Both the position numbers and the translations under genes were made by a program. A DNA stretch of 27,705 nt from CAZXFG01 sp964640515 (lineage in GTDB: Bacteria; Patescibacteriota; Patescibacteriia; Magasanikbacterales; GWA2-37-8). This document shows positions 7,690 to 12,161 of this stretch, one piece after another. The DNA lies in assembly GCA_964640515.1 (NCBI GenBank), contig CAZXFG010000003.1:1-27705 (forward strand), written 5' to 3'. Within the stretch, counting starts at the first letter, position 1. Every line of letters starts with the position of its first letter. The notes beneath the pieces were generated by a model, which worked only from the letters and a program-made list of their open reading frames with translations, was not told the origin of the DNA and did not search any database.

Positions 7690-8478
7690 TTACTTCCATC
7701 TCGCCAAAAAGACGAGAAAGATTATCATCAATAATAAATTAATGCCTAAAAACCATTTTTGCCGTCTCCAATCAATCCCCTCTTTGGATAAATAAAAACG
7801 CGTAATGAGCCATAATAAATACCAGACCCAAGTCAAAAGCAAACCTTGCGCGAAATTTCCCAAAGGATTTAAAAGTATCACCCAGCCCGCTTCCACCATA
7901 ATCAGAGCGAAGGCGGCGGCCCAAAACCAGAATTGCCGGCCGCGCGTTAAACCATATTCCTGCCACCACCAAACCGCTATAATCGTTGATATCGCTACCG
8001 TGGGTAACAACCAGAACCAAAGACTGATATCTAAAATTTTAAACGCCACCACCGCGGTCAACCCGTTCCACAATCCGCCCAAACCAAACACATTCATCAG
8101 AAACAACCAACGGCGATGATGTTTGGACATGAGAAACAATTTGTCTTCCATGGACGGCAAGAGCCAAAAACTAATAAAAGGAAAGGCGATAAAAAATAAA
8201 CCCAGCAAATACCAAGTATAACGCCAATCTATAAACAACATGGTGGACAAAGCGCCCAGACAAAAAATCAACAAAGAGAAAAAATGGCGTAGACGGCTCA
8301 CCTTGGGAGGATAATACACCAGGCGAATCAGCACTACCCAAAACGCAATCCGAAAAAATACCCACATAAATAACACCCACCAAACGCCTACTTGCAACAA
8401 CCACCAAAGCATAGCCGTACTAATGAGTGCGTCCAAAAAAGCCGCTAATCTGGGATGCAGTGAAATTGATTTAAACAT
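7690..8478 (-). CDS. Multi-pass membrane protein, unknown function
   Basis: About 262 aa from ATG 8478 (MFKSISLHPRL), with eight or nine hydrophobic helices rich in Trp and Phe, short loops, and no recognised motif. A longer frame extends up to 8532, but that start lies within or beyond the predicted promoter (8493-8521), so the 8478 ATG is preferred. It is divergent from smpB; the two promoters are about 5 bases apart. It is first in a minus-strand run with the pseudo-protease. Confidence 0.75.
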   Translation of the reverse strand: MFKSISLHPRLAAFLDALISTAMLWWLLQVGVWWVLFMWVFFRIAFWVVLIRLVYYPPKVSRLRHFFSLLIFCLGALSTMLFIDWRYTWYLLGLFFIAFPFISFWLLPSMEDKLFLMSKHHRRWLFLMNVFGLGGLWNGLTAVVAFKILDISLWFWLLPTVAISTIIAVWWWQEYGLTRGRQFWFWAAAFALIMVEAGWVILLNPLGNFAQGLLLTWVWYLLWLITRFYLSKEGIDWRRQKWFLGINLLLMIIFLVFLARWK

Positions 8479-8492
8479 ATTTTCTTGCTTGT

Positions 8493-8521
8493 AATATACC
8501 TGAAAACAGATAAAAAAACAA
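8493..8521 (-). promoter_or_regulatory. Promoter of the membrane-protein gene
   Basis: On the minus strand TTGTTT (8521-8516), 17 bases, TATATT (8498-8493), with a predicted start close to the ATG at 8478. It is divergent from the smpB promoter. Confidence 0.55.
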
Positions 8522-8525
8522 GAAT

Positions 8526-8554
8526 TTGTCAAGAGAAAAAATTTATGCTAAAAT
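8526..8554 (+). promoter_or_regulatory. Extended -10 promoter of smpB
   Basis: TTGTCA (8526-8531), 17 bases, TAAAAT (8549-8554), with TGC directly before the -10 box. The predicted start is near 8561, only about 8 bases before the ATG at 8569, implying a leaderless or nearly leaderless mRNA. Confidence 0.65.
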
Positions 8555-8568
8555 TCCCGCGTAAATAT

Positions 8569-9015
8569 ATGGATCTGGCCATCAACCAACAAGCTAAATT
8601 TGATTATGAAATCCTGGAAAAATACGAGGCCGGTTTGTCGTTGTCCGGACCGGAAGTTAAGTCCGTTAAAGACGGCCAGATGAGCTTAAAAGGCGCCTTT
8701 GTCACCTTTCATGGCGGTGACGCTTATTTGTTCAACGCCCATATTTCCCCGTATAAACAAGCGGGTACCAAAATCAGCTACGACCCTACCCAAAGCCGCC
8801 GTTTGCTTTTACACCAAAAAGAAATCCGCTATTTACAAGGAAAATTAGAGGAAAAGGGCTTGACAATAGTGCCTTTGCGGGTGTATACTAGAAACCGCTT
8901 TATCAAGGTAGAAATCGCTCTGGGAAAAGGAAAACAGCAGTTTGACAAGCGCGAGAGTATTAAAAAAAGGGATACGGCCCGCGAAATGAAAAGAGAACTC
9001 AAATACCAAGCGTAG
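8569..9015 (+). CDS. smpB: SsrA-binding protein SmpB
   Basis: SmpB binds tmRNA and delivers it to stalled ribosomes for trans-translation. The protein from ATG 8569 is 148 aa and starts MDLAINQQAKFDYEILEKYE, matching the family's N-terminus (xxNRKAxFDYxILEKYEAG). It continues with LSGPEVKSVKDGQMSLKGAF and ends in the usual basic tail (KRESIKKRDTAREMKRELKY), which enters the ribosomal mRNA path. Upstream ATGs at 8485 and 8545 are in frame, but both lie upstream of or inside the promoter and add residues the family lacks. No Shine-Dalgarno sequence fits, in keeping with a near-leaderless mRNA. Its TAG stop (9013-9015) shares its last base with the first base of tmRNA. Confidence 0.93.
   Translation: MDLAINQQAKFDYEILEKYEAGLSLSGPEVKSVKDGQMSLKGAFVTFHGGDAYLFNAHISPYKQAGTKISYDPTQSRRLLLHQKEIRYLQGKLEEKGLTIVPLRVYTRNRFIKVEIALGKGKQQFDKRESIKKRDTAREMKRELKYQA
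8860..8889 (+). promoter_or_regulatory. Promoter for tmRNA inside smpB
   Basis: TTGACA (8860-8865), an 18-base spacer and TATACT (8884-8889) lie within the smpB coding region. Transcription would begin near 8896, leaving about 120 bases of leader to be removed before the mature tmRNA 5' end. Confidence 0.55.
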
Positions 9016-9420
9016 GGGGTGTCGTGCTTCGACAGGAAGTTGATGCTCTATCGGCATGTCGAGATGGCTCCGGTCTCGTTAATAGCGGGGTAAAATGACA
9101 AATGCCAATTTGTTATCAAAAGTGAAAACAGCGGTAGCCAACGCCTTCGGCGGAGGTTGCAACTGTAACTTCGCTCCAGTAATGGCCTAAGGGTCATAGC
9201 TGGCGTCGTCTTAGCCACACCTGATAACTAAACGCGGCGTAAACCATCAGGAGTAGGATTAATTTTGCGGTCAGTCAAAGTTAGTCTGAAATTCTTACTG
9301 ACTCGCCCTTCCGTGTTTGGCCGGATTTAAGCGGATGGGTCAGAAAATTAAAACGGCTAAACATGTAGAAGATAAGCTTATATTTCTTGGACGCGGGTTC
9401 AACTCCCGCCACCTCCACCA
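9015..9420 (+). ncRNA. ssrA: tmRNA (SsrA)
   Basis: tmRNA acts as both tRNA and mRNA to rescue stalled ribosomes. The acceptor stem pairs GGGGGTG (9015-9021) with CACCTCC near the 3' end, and the CCA is encoded (9418-9420). The T-arm GCGGGTTCAACTCCCGC and the TCGTGCTTCGACAGG segment near the 5' end are typical. CGAGA/TCTCG arms near 9059-9078 fit the first pseudoknot region. By comparison with the E. coli resume site, the tag frame begins at GCC AAC GCC and ends in TAA before GGGTCATAG. The predicted tag is ANAFGGGCNCNFAPVMA. The 5' end overlaps the smpB stop codon by one base; the 3' end is followed by a repeat hairpin and infC. Confidence 0.93.
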
Positions 9421-9422
9421 AC

Positions 9423-9447
9423 TGTCATTCCCGTGAAAACGGGAATC
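9423..9447. repeat. REP-like hairpin between tmRNA and infC
   Basis: A single unit, TGTCATTCCCGTGAAAACGG then GAATC, with perfect CCCGT/ACGGG arms. It fills the gap between the CCA end of tmRNA and the infC start, and could form a stem protecting or ending tmRNA transcripts. Confidence 0.85.
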
Positions 9448-9457
9448 TAAAAATACT

Positions 9458-10003
9458 ATGCGCATCTCCCGTCGCCGAAAAAAAGAAGAACCAAAAAAGA
9501 AGTATTTATATAACGAGGGCATTCAAGCTCCGGAAGTTTTGGTGTTAGCGAGCGACGGCAGTAAACTGGGCGTCATGAATACCGGCGAAGCGATTCGCCG
9601 AGCGCGCGAAGATGAAATGGACTTGGTTGAAATCAACCCTAAAGCCACTCCTCCGGTAGTTAAAATAGTGGATTTTGGACAATTTCTTTATCAACAGGAA
9701 AAAACCGACCGTTTGCGCAAAGCCCATCAGCATGTGACTAAAACCAAATGCCTGCGCATCTCTTTAAACATCGGAGCCCATGATTTGGAGATCAAACGCA
9801 AACAAGCGGAAACCTTCTTAGAAGAAGGAGATAAAGTAAAATTGGAAATCATTCTGCGCGGACGGGAAATTCAACAGAACCATTTGGCCAGAGAGATGGT
9901 CAAAAAATTTAATGATGAAATAAACGCCAAGCATCCGACCCGCTTTGACCAACCCATTGAAATGCAAGGCAAAATCGTCTCCGCTATTATCGCTAAAGCT
10001 TAA
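9458..10003 (+). CDS. infC: Translation initiation factor IF-3
   Basis: IF-3 binds the 30S subunit, checks start-codon pairing and prevents premature joining of the 50S. At 181 aa it has normal length with both domains. The N-domain shows YLYNEGIQAPEVLVLASDG and GEAIRRAREDEMDLVEINPK. A basic linker follows (KTDRLRKAHQHVTKTKC). The C-domain shows LEIKRKQAETFLEEGDKVK, LRGREIQQNHLA and an IEMQGKIVSAII end. A basic N-terminal extension (RISRRRKKEEPKKK) is typical. It is first in the conserved infC-rpmI-rplT order. The start at 9458 has no clear Shine-Dalgarno sequence, only an A-rich run after the repeat hairpin. Confidence 0.95.
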   Translation: MRISRRRKKEEPKKKYLYNEGIQAPEVLVLASDGSKLGVMNTGEAIRRAREDEMDLVEINPKATPPVVKIVDFGQFLYQQEKTDRLRKAHQHVTKTKCLRISLNIGAHDLEIKRKQAETFLEEGDKVKLEIILRGREIQQNHLAREMVKKFNDEINAKHPTRFDQPIEMQGKIVSAIIAKA

Positions 10004-10027
10004 CCGGCTGTCATTCCTTTTAATAAT

Positions 10028-10089
10028 TGTCATCCCCGCGCAGGCGGGGATCTGCAAACAACAAGATTCCCGCTTTCGCGGGAATGACA
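10028..10089. repeat. REP-like hairpin doublet between infC and rpmI
   Basis: Unit one (10028-10052) is TGTCATCCCCG...GGGGATC. Unit two (10065-10089) is GATTCCCGCTTTCGCGGGAA then TGACA, in inverted orientation. A truncated TGTCATTCC copy precedes them near 10009. The rpmI ATG follows 14 bases after the doublet. Confidence 0.9.
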
Positions 10090-10102
10090 TAAAATAAATT
10101 TT

Positions 10103-10300
10103 ATGCCAAAAATGAAAACCCATCAGGCCACGGCCAAAAGGTTTAAAAAAACCAAAACCGGCAAAGTGATAAAACGCACTTGCGGCCAAGCTCACTTTAA
10201 CGCCCGTGAGAGTGGCAATACCAGACGCAACAAGCGTTCGGACCAAGTATTTTCCAACGCCATGAGGCATACGATACAAGTGGCTCTGCCGAACGGTTAA
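10103..10300 (+). CDS. rpmI: 50S ribosomal protein L35
   Basis: A 65 aa basic protein beginning MPKMKTHQATAKRFKKTKTG, the conserved L35 N-terminus, with a further basic region to the end. It binds 23S rRNA in the large subunit. It lies between infC and rplT as in most bacteria. The ATG is 14 bases from an inverted repeat doublet and has no evident Shine-Dalgarno sequence, so its translation may depend on the surrounding structure or on coupling. Confidence 0.95.
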   Translation: MPKMKTHQATAKRFKKTKTGKVIKRTCGQAHFNARESGNTRRNKRSDQVFSNAMRHTIQVALPNG

Positions 10301-10323
10301 ACTGTCATTCCTTATTTAAAAAC

Positions 10324-10384
10324 TGTCATCCCCGTGAAAACGGGGATCTAGGACAAAAAGATTCCCGCTTTCGCGGGAATGACA
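10324..10384. repeat. REP-like hairpin doublet between rpmI and rplT
   Basis: The architecture is nearly the same as in the infC-rpmI spacer: a truncated TGTCATTCC copy near 10303, then TGTCATCCCCG...GGGGATC (10324-10348) and the inverted GATTCCCGCTTTCGCGGGAA unit (10360-10384). The rplT ATG is 15 bases beyond. Confidence 0.9.
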
Positions 10385-10398
10385 AAAAATAAATTTTT

Positions 10399-10743
10399 AT
10401 GACCAGAATTAAAGGCGGACTATTGCACAGCAAACGACGCCGCGGAATTTTAAAACACACCAAGGGTTATCGCTGGGGCAGAAAATCTAAAATAAAATTG
10501 GCCAAAGTGGCCAAAATGAAAGCCGGCCAATACGCTTTTGCCGGACGCCGCGCTAAAAAAAGGATTAACCGCGGTTTATGGCAAGTAAACATCAACGCCG
10601 CCGTGCGGGCTTACGGTTTGAGCTACAGCAAATTTATGGGCGCCTTAAAAAAGAAGGGCTTGGCCATAAATCGCAAAATGCTGGCTGAATTAGCGGAAAA
10701 AAATCCGACCATTTTCCAAAAAATCGTGGAAATGGTAAAATAA
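10399..10743 (+). CDS. rplT: 50S ribosomal protein L20
   Basis: A 114 aa basic protein with the L20 signature: MTRIKGG, RRRGILKHTKGYRWGRKSK, an AFAGRRAKKRINRGLWQVNI core, NAAVRAYGLSYSKFM, and a C-terminal globular part (LAINRKMLAELAEKNPTIF). L20 is an early assembly protein on 23S rRNA and in some bacteria represses its own operon; whether it does so here is not visible. It is last in the infC-rpmI-rplT unit. A CACAGCC/GGCTGTG hairpin begins 8 bases after the stop but lacks a proper U-run. Confidence 0.96.
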   Translation: MTRIKGGLLHSKRRRGILKHTKGYRWGRKSKIKLAKVAKMKAGQYAFAGRRAKKRINRGLWQVNINAAVRAYGLSYSKFMGALKKKGLAINRKMLAELAEKNPTIFQKIVEMVK

Positions 10744-10764
10744 AAAAGTCCACAGCCCGGGCCA

Positions 10765-10793
10765 TTGACATTTTTCTCCGGCTGTGTTAAAAA
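10765..10793 (+). promoter_or_regulatory. Promoter of small RNA A
   Basis: TTGACA (10765-10770), 17 bases, TAAAAA (10788-10793), with TGT immediately before the -10 box. The -10 matches consensus at only four of six positions, but the -35 is perfect and an RNA hairpin with a U-run follows. Confidence 0.5.
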
Positions 10794-10800
10794 TAATTTG

Positions 10801-10893
10801 TAAATTGAAAGGCCTTGAATAGTGTTTGGTACCTGGTGGAACAGCCCCTCCTTCTGTTCTCACCTCTTACCGAACACCTTCAGGGCCTTTTTT
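10801..10893 (+). ncRNA. Small RNA A: one long hairpin ending in a U-run
   Basis: One long stem runs from 10808 to 10890. AAAGGCC pairs with GGCCTTT, TGAA with TTCA, TGTTTGGTA with TACCGAACA (one mismatch), and an inner GGTGGAACAG pairs with CTGTTCTCACC (one bulge). A T-run follows directly (to 10893). With a promoter 14 bases upstream it reads as an independent RNA gene of about 90 nt. The size and single-hairpin shape recall small bacterial SRP RNA, but the conserved GGAAGGAAGCAGC loop is absent on both strands. It could also be an elaborate terminator for rplT. Confidence 0.5.
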
Positions 10894-10912
10894 GTTTGTC
10901 AACTTATCAACA

Positions 10913-10941
10913 TTGACTAAAATGATTATTTCCTGTATTAT
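10913..10941 (+). promoter_or_regulatory. Promoter of structured RNA B
   Basis: TTGACT (10913-10918), 17 bases, TATTAT (10936-10941), 20 bases after the terminator-like end of small RNA A. The predicted start is near 10948. Confidence 0.65.
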
Positions 10942-10947
10942 TATGTT

Positions 10948-11216
10948 ACCTTTATGCCAACACCCGCTGAAAAGCGGATATTGGCCTCAAGAGGAGGATC
11001 GGCCATGAAGCGCCAACACCCAACGGATGGCCGAACCCTGCGGCGTTAATCCGCCGCAAATAATGAGCCGCTATGAGTGCCCGGGCAACAGCTCTGTTCC
11101 CGTAAACAGGCTGAACGCCACGGCGCTCTCCTCCTCAATCAAGGGGCGATGACTCCCCGTTCATCGCCCCTCCCGCCTAACATAACCCACCCCGATTTAA
11201 TCGGGGTGGTTTTTTA
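10948..11216 (+). ncRNA. Structured RNA B, about 270 nt, unknown family
   Basis: The segment is bounded by its own promoter and an intrinsic terminator and is much more GC-rich than its flanks. Clear helices: GCCAA/TTGGC with CCGCT-GAAA-AGCGG (10956-10985); GAGGAG (10991-10996) with CTCCTC (11131-11136) as a closing stem; CGGCCAT (11000-11006) with ATGGCCG (11027-11033); TGCGGCG/CGCCGCA (11039-11058); a CAACAG/CTGTT stem near 11084-11100; and AGGGGCGATGA with TCATCGCCCCT (11142-11171). AGCGCC (11008-11013), within the loop of the third helix, can also pair with GGCGCT near 11122, a possible pseudoknot. I do not recognise RNase P, 6S, SRP or a riboswitch. No gene follows except tRNA-Asp, which has its own promoter. 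Confidence 0.6.
11187..11216 (+). terminator. Intrinsic terminator of structured RNA B
   Basis: CCACCCCGATTTAATCGGGG then TGG forms a strong stem, followed by a run of Ts (11210-11215). Confidence 0.9.
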
Positions 11217-11225
11217 TTTCTTACA

Positions 11226-11254
11226 TTGACAAAACTAGGAAAATCAGATATAAT
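11226..11254 (+). promoter_or_regulatory. Consensus promoter of tRNA-Asp
   Basis: TTGACA (11226-11231), 17 bases, TATAAT (11249-11254): a perfect match to both boxes, 12 bases before the tRNA 5' end. Confidence 0.9.
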
Positions 11255-11266
11255 TTTTTCAAACTT

Positions 11267-11340
11267 GGGTCGGTAGTTCAACTGGTTAGAGCACTGCCCT
11301 GTCACGGCAGAAGTTGCGGGTTCGAGTCCCGTCCGACCCG
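11267..11340 (+). tRNA. tRNA-Asp (GUC)
   Basis: The acceptor pairs GGGTCGG with CCGACCC and the discriminator base is G. The D-arm contains GTTCAACTGGTTAGAGC. The anticodon stem CTGCC/GGCAG holds the loop CTGTCAC, giving anticodon GTC. The T-arm is GCGGGTTCGAGTCCCGT. CCA is not encoded (the next bases are CAA), so it must be added after transcription. It has its own promoter and a strong terminator. Confidence 0.97.
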
Positions 11341-11341
11341 C

Positions 11342-11379
11342 AAATAAAATAACCCCCCTAAAGGGGATTATTTTATTTT
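11342..11379 (+). terminator. Strong (bidirectional) terminator after tRNA-Asp
   Basis: AAATAAAATAA and TTATTTTATTT enclose a CCCC/GGGG stem with a short loop, so a T-run follows the stem on either strand. Confidence 0.85.
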
Positions 11380-11381
11380 GT

Positions 11382-11535
11382 GGTCGGAAGCGAGCAAACT
11401 GCTTTGCTCGCGTCGGGACAAGAACGCCGGAGCGATGTCGCGCGACGCAGGCGAGCGAGCGCGACCGCGAGGCGGTGGCTAGCCCGAGCGAGCGGAAGCG
11501 AGCGAGAGGCGAAGCCGAGTCCCGTCCGACCCGCA
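11382..11535 (+). pseudogene. tRNA-Asp-like remnant with GC-rich insert; 20-bp repeat of the tRNA 3' end
   Basis: CGAGTCCCGTCCGACCCGCA, the 3' end of tRNA-Asp (11323-11342), recurs exactly at 11516-11535. Near 11382 the sequence TGGTCGG resembles the tRNA 5' acceptor arm GGGTCGG. About 130 bases of very GC-rich sequence made of GAGCGAGCG-like pieces lie between, in place of the D and anticodon arms. This could be a second tRNA copy destroyed by an insertion, or an attachment-site duplication left by an integrated element. No integrase gene is nearby. Confidence 0.5.
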
Positions 11536-11536
11536 T

Positions 11537-11570
11537 AAAAATATGACTGCCTAATGGCAGTCGTATTTTT
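11537..11570 (+). terminator. Intrinsic terminator after the tRNA-like remnant
   Basis: AAAAATA and TATTTTT flank GACTGCC-TAAT-GGCAGTC. It works in either direction and could also serve the toxin gene on the minus strand, which ends 32 bases away. Confidence 0.75.
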
Positions 11571-11601
11571 GTTAGGAATAAATGATGACACAGAATCCTG
11601 T

Positions 11602-11874
11602 TTACAGATTGCGGTAGATATCGTGTTTGCCAATAGAGATAAACAAAATATCGCCATTTGGCTGACGCTCAAAAATAATACGATAACTGCCGGTGATGGA
11701 AATTGACCAAAGCCCGGCCAGCTTACCTTGAAGCATGTGAAGACGGAGCGACGGGTGTAAAGGATTTTCTTTAAAAAATTTTTCTTTTTTATCAGCTAAC
11801 GCCACCAACTCTTTTGGCAGTTTTCTTAATTCGGCCGCAAATTTAGAAGAATAAAATATCTCTGTGATAATCAT
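11602..11874 (-). CDS. RelE-family type II toxin (mRNA interferase)
   Basis: A 90 aa protein with the RelE/YafQ/StbE pattern: an N-terminal helix pair (SSKFAAELRKLPKELVALAD), a central HMLQGKLAGLWSISITGSYR, and a C-terminal FISIGKHDIYRNL, where the conserved Arg, His and Tyr expected for RNA cleavage sit. RelE toxins cut mRNA in the ribosomal A site. The ATG overlaps the stop of the antitoxin gene by four bases (ATGA), the usual toxin-antitoxin arrangement. It is very probably active, since the core is complete. Confidence 0.85.
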   Translation of the reverse strand: MIITEIFYSSKFAAELRKLPKELVALADKKEKFFKENPLHPSLRLHMLQGKLAGLWSISITGSYRIIFERQPNGDILFISIGKHDIYRNL

Positions 11875-12098
11875 AACAGACCCACGAGCGACTCGGCTTT
11901 GAGCGATTTACCGGCGCGGTATTCTCTGCGAGCGGCCCGCGCGGTTTTGACCAGTTCGGTTTCCGAAATTAAATTTTCATCAGCCTGCAATAGGCGCTTA
12001 ACATAAGCGCTCACCGTATCATAACCGCGCTTTTTAGCGAGTATTTTTATCTGCCGCGCCTCGGTGGCGGATAAAGACAAACTAAGTACTTGACGCAT
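11871..12098 (-). CDS. Ribbon-helix-helix antitoxin
   Basis: A 75 aa protein whose N-terminal half (RQVLSLSLSATEARQIKILA then KKRGYDTVSAYVKRLL) fits a ribbon-helix-helix DNA-binding domain. The C-terminal half (ISETELVKTARAARREYRAG then KSLKAESLVGLL) looks like the toxin-wrapping tail. It is upstream of the toxin and overlaps it by four bases. Its promoter carries repeated TATTACA boxes, so it is likely autoregulated. Confidence 0.82.
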   Translation of the reverse strand: MRQVLSLSLSATEARQIKILAKKRGYDTVSAYVKRLLQADENLISETELVKTARAARREYRAGKSLKAESLVGLL

Positions 12099-12128
12099 AA
12101 TTTTTCTTTCATTTTATATTACAAACTT

Positions 12129-12157
12129 ATTGTAATACATCTGTAATACAATGTCAA
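12129..12157 (-). promoter_or_regulatory. Toxin-antitoxin promoter with operator-like repeats
   Basis: On the minus strand TTGACA (12157-12152), 17 bases, TACAAT (12134-12129). The spacer and -10 contain GTATTACA twice in direct orientation, and TGTAATA follows in inverted orientation further downstream. This fits an operator for the ribbon-helix-helix antitoxin. Confidence 0.75.
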
Positions 12158-12161
12158 GCGT

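Noticed and set aside
9818..10279. 153 aa minus-strand frame opposite infC and rpmI
   Set aside because: It is a shadow of two certain genes and spans the repeat doublet.
6524..10384. Repeated hairpins as a CRISPR array
   Set aside because: The copies are scattered between genes, are palindromic with matched ends, and lack regular unique spacers; no cas genes are seen.
10801..10893. Small RNA A as bacterial SRP (4.5S) RNA
   Set aside because: The conserved GGAAGGAAGCAGC apical motif is absent on both strands.
10826..11008. 60 aa open frame across small RNA A and structured RNA B
   Set aside because: It crosses a terminator-like hairpin and a promoter, and the product looks like random sequence.
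10948..11216. Structured RNA B as RNase P RNA
   Set aside because: The conserved GAGGAAAGTCC and ACAGAA-type segments are not present.
11177..11672. Two overlapping minus-strand frames (119 and 99 aa) rich in Arg/Ser
   Set aside because: They read through tRNA-Asp, terminators and the GC-rich repeat; their composition reflects the repeat.
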